Source of the DNA: Gammaproteobacteria bacterium
Lineage (GTDB): Bacteria; Pseudomonadota; Gammaproteobacteria; DRLM01
Direction: 5' to 3'
Length of the DNA stretch: 53,253 bases
Assembly (NCBI GenBank): GCA_023266095.1
Contig: JAHFRV010000017.1
Coordinates: 1 to 53,253 of the forward strand
Shown here: positions 8,295 to 15,692 of the stretch, in pieces
How positions within the stretch are numbered: position 1 is the first letter of the stretch
Layout: each line of letters begins with the position of its first letter
Position numbers and translations under genes: made by a program
The notes under the pieces: generated by a model
Seen by the model: only the letters and a program-made list of their open reading frames with translations
What the model was told of the DNA's origin: nothing
Databases searched by the model: none

Positions 8295-8777
8295 TTAGTC
8301 CTTACAGGTTTCGCTGATAATTTTCTTGGTTTTGGTCAGGCGCTCCTCACGCTCTTGTTCGGTCATGCGATGCATCTGCCCATCCTCGCCGGCCACTCCG
8401 ATCCGCTGACCGGGATTATTTTCCAGCAGGGCAAGTTCTTTTTTCGCCTTAGCGCAGGTCGCCGCCAAGCGGGACTGTTCGGTGGCCTTATCTTCTTTCG
8501 CCTTTTTATCGGTATCGCGCTGGGTACGGACTTCGTCCTGTTTCTTTAACAAATCCTGCAGCTGCTTCTGAGCCTCGGCCGGCTGCACGGGCGGCGGCCC
8601 CGGCTTCAACTCCTTGAATTGCCCTTCCGGCGGCGGCATCTGGGAATATTGTATTTTTCCGTTGGCATCGACCCATTTATACATGGCCGCGTGGCTGGTG
8701 GGGGCGCCGACCACCAGCAACAGGCAAGCGCTGGCGAAACAACGGGGCCAGCGCATGGTTAAAGATTTATGATTCAT
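8295..8777 (-). CDS. Secreted DUF4124 protein with coiled-coil region
   Basis: 160 aa from the ATG at 8777 (GAG 8 nt upstream); an in-frame ATG at 8804 would add nine residues. Signal peptide MNHKSLTMRWPRCFASACLL... ending near SHAA. DUF4124 follows: MYKWVDANGKIQYSQMPPPEG. After a Pro-rich spacer there is a long Lys/Glu/Gln-rich segment (residues about 75-125), probably coiled coil, and a C-terminal acidic-basic helix ending ETCKD. DUF4124 is a short periplasmic domain of unknown role; two occur in this window (see 6581-7582). Confidence 0.85.
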   Translation of the reverse strand: MNHKSLTMRWPRCFASACLLLVVGAPTSHAAMYKWVDANGKIQYSQMPPPEGQFKELKPGPPPVQPAEAQKQLQDLLKKQDEVRTQRDTDKKAKEDKATEQSRLAATCAKAKKELALLENNPGQRIGVAGEDGQMHRMTEQEREERLTKTKKIISETCKD

Positions 8778-8855
8778 AGGTTTCTCAATATGACGGTAAT
8801 GCAAGGTCGGGACAACTCATCTGGTTTTCAGCCTGCGAAGCATCATTAAAACGAC

Positions 8856-8897
8856 AACCGGGAGTGGACATTTATTTAACGGCCGACTCCCGGTTTT
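8856..8897 (+). terminator. Hairpin with short T-run
   Basis: A 10-bp perfect stem AACCGGGAGT (8856-8865) / ACTCCCGGTT (8886-8895) with a 20-nt loop, running into TTTT on the plus strand. It sits upstream of the minus-strand DUF4124 gene. No plus-strand gene precedes it in the window, so its role is unclear. Confidence 0.35.
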
Positions 8898-8989
8898 CCG
8901 CCAGTGGGGGGGTTGCTTCGCCGCCGCCTAAAGCCAAATTATCTGCCCCCTATTTATCACCCCGTCATGAACCAACACAAGGGCAGCCG

Positions 8990-8998
8990 TCCCGAGGC
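8990..8998 (+). repeat. Target-site duplication, left copy
   Basis: TCCCGAGGC directly abuts the left terminal repeat of the insertion sequence; the same 9 bp abut the right end at 10436-10444. Confidence 0.9.
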
Positions 8999-9019
8999 GG
9001 GTGCGATTCAAACTGATGT
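8999..9019 (+). repeat. Left terminal inverted repeat of the IS
   Basis: 21 bp beginning GGGTGCGATTCAAACTG, an exact inverted match to 10415-10435. Confidence 0.93.
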
Positions 9020-9044
9020 TGAAAACCCTGTCATGCCGCACGCT

Positions 9045-10372
9045 TCAAATTTCCTGCCCAGTAGTCCTTCCATTGGCCATTGGCCATTTGCCATTGGCTC
9101 GATTGAGGCGTAACGCCAGCATGTGCTCGGCATTTGCCGTTCGCCACCAGGCGCCGGGGCGTTTGAGTCGCTGTTGTACGATGTATCGGTGGGCGCTTTC
9201 GATCTCGCCTGAACCGATCGGCAGGTCGCGAGCGATGGCCTCCTGATAATCGAGTTGATCTATGCGGTTGCTCAAATAACGATGGCACTGTCGCACCGGG
9301 GCATCAACGTCTGCAACCTCCGCCGCTTCAAGATGCGCTTGCAGTGTCTGGATGACGTCATTGGCTCGCTGGGTTTTCAGGCGCTCTTTCTGCGTGGTCA
9401 TCCAGGCCGTGGCGAATTCTTGATGGGGGTGAAGTGCGTGGGCGGCGGCGCTGAGGTAGTCACAGACATGGTAAAAATCAACAAGATAGTTGCCCTGCGC
9501 CCCAAACCGCTCGTCGACCTGCGAGGCGATCCAGCCGGCGCCATCTCCGACGGCGTGCAGGCGGGTGTCTTGGCCAAAGCCGGCTAGCATCGCGCAGTGA
9601 AAGAGCTGTTGCCCCGCCGTCCCCACATCGCCTTGCAAGGTTCCGCCGTAGCTCGGGGTCTGGCTGCCCGGTGCGTGCGCCAGGCAGATCTTGGCCTCTT
9701 TCCATTGCAGGCGTTTGCCTTTGCGCTGGTCTGGCCGGCTGGGATCGGGTTCGACGGTTGGCACCATCCCGCCATCCATCTGGGCAATGACCGCTTCACA
9801 GCCGGGGTGCTCTGGCCATGCCTGACAGGGCTCGGAGAGCGCGAATATCTTTTGGGCGTGGCCCTCGGTAATGCGCCGCAGGGTGCTTTCATTCAGCACC
9901 ACGCCGTAGTGTTCGACCAATTTATCCATCGCCTGGGCGAACGATACATCAGCGGCCAAATCGGTGATGGCCCGTTGCAGGGGGCGGGAGCAGCCGCGAT
10001 GATGGACTTTGGCGCGGGCGGCAAAGGGCCGCAGGCGTTTGCTGCCCCGGCGGTATTGTGGCTCTTCCACGCTTATGTCCCCGAACGTGGTGTGCCAGCA
10101 CAGTTTTTTTTACCTTCGCGCCACGTCTGGCCCACTTGCGTGACCTCCTCTGCTGCCTTGAGTACTTGACGGTGTGCCCACGCCGCGAGGCATTCCTGTC
10201 CCATTTGGCGCATCTCGTCGATGATGCGCATTTCGGCGGCATCCGCCTCTCTCAAGTCGCCTGACTCATCTTCGACTGCCAACAGCAATGTGCCAATGCG
10301 TTCTCTGAGAAAGGGATTGGCGTTCAGCTTTTCCAGTAATTCCGTATCACTCAGCTGCTTTGCCTCGCGCAT
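9045..10372 (-). CDS. ISKra4-family transposase, two frames joined by -1 frameshifting
   Basis: Frame one runs from the ATG at 10372 to a stop at 10073 and supplies the N-terminal helical region. Frame two is open from just after the A8 run to 9045. Zero-frame A-AAA-AAC lies at 10109-10103 (minus strand); slipping back one base gives ...KKLCWHTTFGDISVEEPQYRRG..., which restores the expected TTFGDI and VEEP.YRRG.KRLRPF region. The joined product is about 442 aa. The catalytic acidic residues are probably in AQMDGGMVPT, AVGDGAGWI and GSGEIESAHR. Without shifting, frame two would need the GTG at 10070. A one-base indel is the alternative explanation. Confidence 0.88.
9070..9097 (+). repeat. Tandem 7-mer inside the transposase 3-prime end
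   Basis: Four copies of CCATTGG, the third being CCATTTG. It encodes the low-complexity tail ...ANGKWPMANGR of the transposase, so the repeat has probably extended or altered the C-terminus. Confidence 0.8.
10103..10111 (-). promoter_or_regulatory. Canonical -1 ribosomal frameshift site A-AAA-AAC
   Basis: Eight A followed by C on the coding strand, with the X-XXY-YYZ heptamer exactly in the zero frame of the upstream transposase ORF. I see no strong downstream hairpin. Confidence 0.75.
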
Positions 10373-10414
10373 CTCAGTTCCCCTTGTCAATAGTTGGTGC
10401 TCGTAGGTTATCCC

Positions 10415-10435
10415 ACATCAGTTTGAATCGCACCC
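10415..10435 (-). repeat. Right terminal inverted repeat of the IS
   Basis: 21 bp ending CAGTTTGAATCGCACCC on the plus strand, an exact inverted match to 8999-9019. Confidence 0.93.
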
Positions 10436-10444
10436 TCCCGAGGC
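10436..10444 (+). repeat. Target-site duplication, right copy
   Basis: TCCCGAGGC, identical to 8990-8998. Confidence 0.9.
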
Positions 10445-10509
10445 CCCAGCCTTGCCCCGGCCCGCTATTCCCGCTAGCATGAGCGGCCTTTTCTTGTCCT
10501 TGCAGTGCC

Positions 10510-11841
10510 ATGACCCAGCCATCCAAACTCTATGCCCCCCGTGTCGGTTTCGTCAGCCTCGGCTGCCCCAAGGCACTGGTCGATTCCGAGCAGATACTCA
10601 CCCAGCTCCGCGCCGAGGGCTATGCCATCAGCCCGAGTTATCAGGACGCCGATCTGGTGGTGGTCAACACCTGCGGCTTCATCGACGCGGCGGTCGAGGA
10701 ATCGCTCGACGCCATCGGCGAAGCCCTGGCGGAAAACGGCAAGGTGATCGTCACCGGTTGTCTCGGTGCCAAGGGCAATATCGTCAAGGAGACGCACCCG
10801 AAGGTATTGGCCGTGACCGGCCCCCACGCCTTACAAGAGGTGATGAGCGCGGTGCATACCCACCTGCCGCCGCAGCACGACCCCTATACCAGCCTGATCC
10901 CGCCACAGGGCATCAAGCTCACACCGAAGCATTACGCTTACCTGAAAATCTCCGAGGGCTGCAATCATCGCTGCACGTTTTGCATCATTCCCTCGCTGCG
11001 CGGTGATCTCGTCAGCCGGCCGGTCGGCGAGGTGATGCAGGAAGCGGAAAATCTGGTAAAGGCCGGCGTGAAGGAATTGCTGGTGATCTCGCAGGACACC
11101 AGCGCCTACGGCGTGGATGTGAAATACCGCACCGGTTTTTGGAGCGGCAAGCCGCTCAAGACCCGCTTCACCGACCTGGCCCGGGCCCTCGGCGAACTGG
11201 GGGTGTGGGTGCGGCTGCACTATGTCTATCCCTACCCTCACGTCGATGAAGTCATCCCGCTGATGGCGGAGGGCAAGATCCTGCCCTACCTCGACATCCC
11301 CTTTCAGCACGCCAGTCCGCGGATATTGAAAGCCATGCGCCGCCCGGCCGCCGCCGAAAACAATCTGGCGCGCATCCGGCGTTGGCGCGAAGATTGTCCC
11401 GAAATCACCTTGCGCAGCACTTTCATCGTCGGCTTCCCCGGCGAGACCGAGGCTGATTTCGAACAACTGCTGACGTTTTTAGACGAGGCACAATTGGACC
11501 GGGTGGGAGCCTTCGCCTATTCGCCGGTGGAAGGTGCCGTCGCCAATGCCCTGGCCGATCCTGTACCCGAAGAGGTGAAACAAGAACGGCTGGAACGTTT
11601 CATGGAACGCCAGGCGCGGATCAGCGCCGATAAACTGCAAAAGCGTATCGGGCAAACTCTGACTGTATTGGTCGATGAGATCGCTGAGGAAGGCATCATC
11701 GCCCGCAGCGCGGCCGATGCGCCGGAGATAGACGGGGTGGTGATCATCGACATCGACACCGCCTCGGCCCAACCCGGCGACTTCATCGAAGTGGAAGTCA
11801 CCGGGGCGGATGAACACGATCTTTATGCACGCAGCGTTTAG
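10510..11841 (+). CDS. rimO: Ribosomal protein S12 methylthiotransferase RimO
   Basis: 443 aa. A radical-SAM methylthiotransferase that adds a methylthio group to the conserved Asp of ribosomal protein S12. Domain order: N-terminal UPF0004 domain with cluster cysteines in [19 protein letters not shown] and TGCLG; radical-SAM core with C151, C155 and C158 in [10 protein letters not shown]-terminal TRAM domain (about 370-443). The [17 protein letters not shown] and [12 protein letters not shown] motifs separate RimO from MiaB. Only about 75 bp separate the start from the insertion sequence, so its original promoter may have been displaced. Confidence 0.97.
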   Translation: MTQPSKLYAPRVGFVSLGCPKALVDSEQILTQLRAEGYAISPSYQDADLVVVNTCGFIDAAVEESLDAIGEALAENGKVIVTGCLGAKGNIVKETHPKVLAVTGPHALQEVMSAVHTHLPPQHDPYTSLIPPQGIKLTPKHYAYLKISEGCNHRCTFCIIPSLRGDLVSRPVGEVMQEAENLVKAGVKELLVISQDTSAYGVDVKYRTGFWSGKPLKTRFTDLARALGELGVWVRLHYVYPYPHVDEVIPLMAEGKILPYLDIPFQHASPRILKAMRRPAAAENNLARIRRWREDCPEITLRSTFIVGFPGETEADFEQLLTFLDEAQLDRVGAFAYSPVEGAVANALADPVPEEVKQERLERFMERQARISADKLQKRIGQTLTVLVDEIAEEGIIARSAADAPEIDGVVIIDIDTASAQPGDFIEVEVTGADEHDLYARSV

Positions 11842-11868
11842 CGCGGGAAGCGCCGCCCCGCTGCGTAA

Positions 11869-12057
11869 TTAAAGATAATCCGCGGCGTATTCGTGCTCGT
11901 CCGCCGCAACATCGCGCTGCTGCGTGGTATAGGCACGAAATTCATCGATGAGGGCGCTGAGTTTGCCCTGGGTATGATCGTTGGGGTTATGGACGAACAA
12001 GGCCACGTGTCTGTACAGCTCCCAGCGCCAACCGTCATGCGATAATTTCATTTTCAT
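11869..12057 (-). CDS. Small soluble protein, unknown function
   Basis: 62 aa, preceded by a strong SD (GGAGGAG, 3-4 nt from the ATG), which is good support for translation. Sequence begins MKMKLSHDGWRWELYRHVAL and ends with an acidic, Tyr-containing tail. No signal peptide, membrane segment or metal motif. I do not recognise the family. It converges with rimO (27 bp between stops). Confidence 0.65.
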   Translation of the reverse strand: MKMKLSHDGWRWELYRHVALFVHNPNDHTQGKLSALIDEFRAYTTQQRDVAADEHEYAADYL

Positions 12058-12169
12058 AAACTCCTCCGTTAGAGAGCCCTACTCGGACGGAGTTATTACA
12101 CGCTCGGCGCATGACCGCCGCATGACAGCAGAATGAAGATTTTTTGTCGCGGCATTTTGCGGAGCCCGG

Positions 12170-13000
12170 CTACTCCTGCGTCGCGTCCAGCGCATACTCG
12201 CGCGCTTGGCCGGTAAACGGGCAACGAAAGCGCAAACCCGCGGCGATCAATTGCAAACCCTCGGTGTTTTTATTGCCGGTGCCGTATTGGGGGTCACCCA
12301 GCACCGGCTGGCCGATGAGCTCGAAGTGCCGGCGGATCTGATGCAAACGGCCGGTCTCGATCTGCACCTCCAGCGTAGTCACCGCCGCGACCGGATCGTA
12401 ATCACTCACTGAATAGAAGCTCAGCGCCGGCTTACCATCCAAGGGCAAGTCGATACGCCCGGTTTTCTCGGCGAATTCGCCGCGGACCCGTACCCGATAG
12501 TGTTTGCTGATCTGATTGCCGCTGAACAAATCCGACAGCCGCGCCGCCGCCTGCTTGTCGTGCGCCACCAGCATCAAACCGGCCGCCTCACGGTCCAAAC
12601 GATGGACCAGAAACGCCGCGCGTTCGGGCCGGAAGTGGATCTCCACCTGGCGCAGCAAGCAACAGTGATCGCCGTATTGCGTGCCCTGGGCCATCAAGCC
12701 CGCCGGTTTGTACCACACGCTGTAACGGCCCAGGTCATCCAGGCAACGGGCGGCGGTCGGTTTGCGTTGCAACAACTCTTCGTCGTAATACAGTTCCAGC
12801 ACATCACCGGGGGTCAAGGCCGCGGTGGCGCGGCGCAAGCGGCGGCGCGCGCCCCCGGTGGTTTTGCGCAAGGTGACCGCGCCCTTGGCCATGGCGTCTT
12901 TCACCCGGCCTTTGGACAAGCCGGTATGGGCGCACAAGCAGTCGCTGGCGACCGGCCTATCCGCCGCGCTCACGGTGATTTTGCGATGGAATTTCTGCAT
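12170..13000 (-). CDS. RluA-family pseudouridine synthase
   Basis: 276 aa from the ATG at 13000; a GTG at 13024 is an alternative. An N-terminal S4-like region (about 10-75: ASDCLCAHTGLSKGRVKDAM) precedes the RluA catalytic domain. The catalytic motif HRLDREAAGLMLVAHD carries the nucleophilic Asp; KPAGLMAQGT and GRLHQIRRHFELIGQPVLGDPQYG are further family motifs. It isomerises uridine in rRNA or tRNA; the exact site cannot be told from sequence. The start nearly abuts a small ORF ending at 13008, suggesting coupled translation. Confidence 0.92.
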   Translation of the reverse strand: MQKFHRKITVSAADRPVASDCLCAHTGLSKGRVKDAMAKGAVTLRKTTGGARRRLRRATAALTPGDVLELYYDEELLQRKPTAARCLDDLGRYSVWYKPAGLMAQGTQYGDHCCLLRQVEIHFRPERAAFLVHRLDREAAGLMLVAHDKQAAARLSDLFSGNQISKHYRVRVRGEFAEKTGRIDLPLDGKPALSFYSVSDYDPVAAVTTLEVQIETGRLHQIRRHFELIGQPVLGDPQYGTGNKNTEGLQLIAAGLRFRCPFTGQAREYALDATQE

Positions 13001-13007
13001 AGGACTA

Positions 13008-13148
13008 TCACACTTTCTCGACACCGCCGCCGCGCCACATCCAGTGAATAAGGCCGGTCAAATTCGGCTCGTGCTGGGTGGGCGGAACTTTATACCAGAT
13101 CGCTTCGCGACCACCAAACCGATGCCCTTCGATTATTTCACCGCACAT
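13008..13148 (-). CDS. Possible small protein between SagB-like gene and pseudouridine synthase
   Basis: 46 aa beginning MCGEIIEGHRFGGREAIWYK and ending GLIHWMWRGGGVEKV. Codon use is compatible with coding and the stop lies 7 nt before the downstream ATG. The SD is weak (GGCGGTG). The open frame extends upstream into the SagB-like gene in another frame, which I regard as non-coding. No known family. It could be a leader peptide, a small protein or chance. Confidence 0.35.
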   Translation of the reverse strand: MCGEIIEGHRFGGREAIWYKVPPTQHEPNLTGLIHWMWRGGGVEKV

Positions 13149-13179
13149 GTCACCGCCCGTGTGGCAGCCTCCCACGCCG

Positions 13180-14814
13180 TCATGATTGCGCAGCGCGCGA
13201 CACCAAATGTGCGTAAGGGGCGAGCGTGCGCAGCCGGGTATCCTCCACTGCGCGGCCGACGGTAAAGTGATAGAAAGATTGCAAGGCCTCATCGCGCAAA
13301 CCCAGCACGCGGTGCATTTCATCGTCGAAGTAACAACCGATGCCGGTGGCGCGCACCCCCGCCGCCTCCGCCTGCAAATATAAAACTTGCCCCAGCATGC
13401 CCGCCTCCCAAAACAGATAACGATACCACCAGGCACCCTGCGCAAGACTATCCCGATACTCGGCGAGCATGCCTAGCGCGAAAACCGAATCGGCCGCAAT
13501 GTCTTGGTGGCAGGCGATCATACCCGCCGCTGCGCGGGTATCCGCCGCGACGAGTAACCGCAAAGGCAGATGGGACGGGCACTCGTTAACCGGTTGCCAT
13601 TGCCAATCGGCGCGCAACGCCGCGCCTAACAATGGCTCGGCATCCGCGTGACGCGGCAAAAGGTAAATACCCGGCACCAGACCTTGGACCCGGTGCACGA
13701 AAAACAGCGGATGAATACGCGGCCGCCACGGCAGTGCATCCCACGGCGGCACACCGGCGCGGGGCAGCAACGCATCCAGCATGGTGAAAAACGCCGCGTT
13801 GCTGAGCTGCGTCTCGCCGTCGAACGCCACGGCACTGCGCCGTTGACGAAACACCGCCGCCGCGTTGAGCGGCGTGTCCGCGGTTTGCATGACCGGCCGG
13901 AGCGGGACCGGCCACGACGGCCAGGACTTGGTCCGTGGCTTCACCGCCGCCCGCGTCACGTCGTCGATATCGCGCCACTCACGATGGGCGAAGCTCAAAG
14001 GCTGCGCCACGCCCTGCCATTGGGCGGCGTTCAAGCTGTTCAACAGCGCGCCGGAATCGGGCGGCGTGTCCGGCGGCCCCAGCCACAGCAGGCAATCCGG
14101 CTGTTCGCGTTCCTCGGCACAGGGAAAGTCCGTCTCACGATCAATACCGCATAACCCGGCGATTTCCGCATCGGCCCAGTCATCCAATATCCGCAACCGC
14201 CAACCCAGGGAAGCCGCCGCGTAGCGCAGCGCGGCGATGGCGTGACCGGCGTCGTGCTGGCAATAGCGATAGGCACGCATCCCGTATTTCCACGCCTCGC
14301 GCCAGTGCACGGAACTCAACGCGAGCAATAGGCCGCCAGCGAACAGCGCGTCCCATCCGTCCTCGGCGGGTGTGGCGCGCCGTTCCAATAGGTGCTCCAC
14401 GCTGAGATAGTGGTACACGCCGCGGGACAGCCCCGGCAACTGTGGGGTGATGACATACACTTCCGTGGGGTGGAGATTGCCGCTGGAAGGATTGCAACGC
14501 AAGGCCCAGCGGGTGGCGCCATACTCTTTCCAGGCCGACAAACCCAGGGATAATTCCAGCAACAGCCCGACGCCGGCGCAATCCAAGGGACGCGGCTCCG
14601 CCGTGACGTCATGCAGCGCCGCCCAGGTGGTCGGCAACCGATCGGCGCTCAGCGTTAAGGCCAAACGGCCGGTCTGCTGATAACGACGGAAAGGATCCGG
14701 CTGGCTTGCCCAATCAAGATAACCGGGCCCCGGCGCATAAGCCTGCGGACTGTGTTTACTGAGGCGGTGATAACGCATCACGATCTCGATCGGCGTAGGC
14801 TTATCGTCCGGCAT
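13180..14814 (-). CDS. Tandem SagB-type nitroreductase-fold oxidoreductase
   Basis: 544 aa, about twice the usual nitroreductase length. The N-terminal half (about 1-270) has SagB-like motifs: YHRLSKHSP, RCNPSSGNLHPTEVYV and RYCQHDAGHAIAAL. The second half (about 310-540) repeats the fold with FRQRRSAVAFDG, VQGLVPGIYLLPRH and WEAGMLGQVLYLQAEAAGVRATGIGCYFDD. SagB/ThcOx proteins are FMN enzymes that oxidise azolines in peptide natural products, but many stand-alone members have no known substrate. No cyclodehydratase (YcaO) or typical precursor lies nearby, so a RiPP role is not supported here. SD GGGGG precedes the ATG. Confidence 0.85.
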   Translation of the reverse strand: MPDDKPTPIEIVMRYHRLSKHSPQAYAPGPGYLDWASQPDPFRRYQQTGRLALTLSADRLPTTWAALHDVTAEPRPLDCAGVGLLLELSLGLSAWKEYGATRWALRCNPSSGNLHPTEVYVITPQLPGLSRGVYHYLSVEHLLERRATPAEDGWDALFAGGLLLALSSVHWREAWKYGMRAYRYCQHDAGHAIAALRYAAASLGWRLRILDDWADAEIAGLCGIDRETDFPCAEEREQPDCLLWLGPPDTPPDSGALLNSLNAAQWQGVAQPLSFAHREWRDIDDVTRAAVKPRTKSWPSWPVPLRPVMQTADTPLNAAAVFRQRRSAVAFDGETQLSNAAFFTMLDALLPRAGVPPWDALPWRPRIHPLFFVHRVQGLVPGIYLLPRHADAEPLLGAALRADWQWQPVNECPSHLPLRLLVAADTRAAAGMIACHQDIAADSVFALGMLAEYRDSLAQGAWWYRYLFWEAGMLGQVLYLQAEAAGVRATGIGCYFDDEMHRVLGLRDEALQSFYHFTVGRAVEDTRLRTLAPYAHLVSRAAQS

Positions 14815-15094
14815 GGTTTATTCCCCCTTAATTTAATTGTTCCAGCAGCAGGTTTTGCTCACCACAGATCCACGGCGAGTACTGATGAGGGTTGCACTAT
14901 TTTACATGGCACTCCCTCGACCAGGGAAAACGCCAACAACAAGCCCGTCCATTCGAGAACACGCACTTGACGCGGGCTTACGTGATGCAGGTCTTCCGTT
15001 ACCGGCATGCACCAGAGTAAATTGAACGGTGACCCTATCATTACGGCGCCCATCAAAGTGACGGCGGCGCCCTAGACCGGGAGAGTGATCCATA

Positions 15095-15400
15095 ATGACG
15101 CGGCTGCATGTATCTGGAAAATTCCCACTGCCTCTCGACAAACAAGCAGTAGCGAACGAGTGGAAGAAACGCGGCTATTCGTGTGATGAATTCGTCGACC
15201 CGCCGGGACGGACCTGGACCGGGTTCGTGCATGATTGTAACGAGCTGGTGACCGTGATCGAAGGCCGCTTACACATGACCATCGGCGATCAGGAGTGTAT
15301 CGCTGAACCGGGAGATGAAATCCGGATTCCGAAAGGCGCACTGCACAGTGTACGCAATAGCCACCTTGGCATCACCCGCTGGCTTTATGGCTACGACTGA
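15095..15400 (+). CDS. Single-domain cupin protein
   Basis: 101 aa. The cupin barrel is visible from about residue 45: ELVTVIEGRLHMTIGD, CIAEPGDEIRIPKGALHSVRN. The first conserved motif lacks the usual HxH pair (VHDCNELVTVIEG keeps one His and the Glu), while the second keeps the His in ALHSV; metal binding is therefore uncertain. No partner gene; the next gene downstream is putA, separated by a dispersed repeat. Confidence 0.8.
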   Translation: MTRLHVSGKFPLPLDKQAVANEWKKRGYSCDEFVDPPGRTWTGFVHDCNELVTVIEGRLHMTIGDQECIAEPGDEIRIPKGALHSVRNSHLGITRWLYGYD

Positions 15401-15473
15401 GCACAATCGCGGCTCCAACGACAGGCGCGACAAATCACTCCCACTAGCCTTTGATGGGGATGTGGTTCTCCTC

Positions 15474-15587
15474 CCTTTTCTAGGGCGTCAGACCAGTGAA
15501 AATGAAGGAAAGCGAAAATCGCATTTTTCGCTTTCCTGGCTCTGAGAATTCCAGGATGGAATGATTCAGAGCTACCTTAGAAGAAAA
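15474..15587 (-). repeat. Dispersed two-hairpin repeat, copy B
   Basis: Inverted homologue of 2085-2196. Hairpin 2 (15507-15536) is a perfect 12-bp stem, arms GGAAAGCGAAAA / TTTTCGCTTTCC. Hairpin 1 (15540-15571) pairs CTCTGA with TCAGAG and, inside, ATTCCA with TGGAAT. It lies between the cupin gene and putA. Confidence 0.75.
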
Positions 15588-15692
15588 CCGACTGACTTCA
15601 CCCCGCTGGCCGCTCGGGCCGCGCCGGCCGATACATGTCATGACGCTGATCTCCATGATATAACGACAACGCCGGATTGCTGAGGAATACGC

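Larger units (their letters stand above)
8999..10435 (-). mobile_element. Complete ISKra4-family insertion sequence (1437 bp)
   Basis: Bounded by perfect 21-bp terminal inverted repeats at 8999-9019 (GGGTGCGATTC... ) and 10415-10435 (...GAATCGCACCC), and by a 9-bp direct repeat TCCCGAGGC on both sides. It contains a transposase in two overlapping frames on the minus strand, joined by a -1 frameshift site. Identical terminal repeats and an identical target duplication indicate a recent insertion. The left end also carries a tandem 7-mer (9070-9097). It inserted in the non-coding gap upstream of rimO and may have displaced rimO promoter elements. Confidence 0.95.

Noticed and set aside
9031-9288. 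Alternative frame of the transposase 3-prime end
   Set aside because: It overlaps the better-supported transposase frame that carries the GSGEIESAHR motif.
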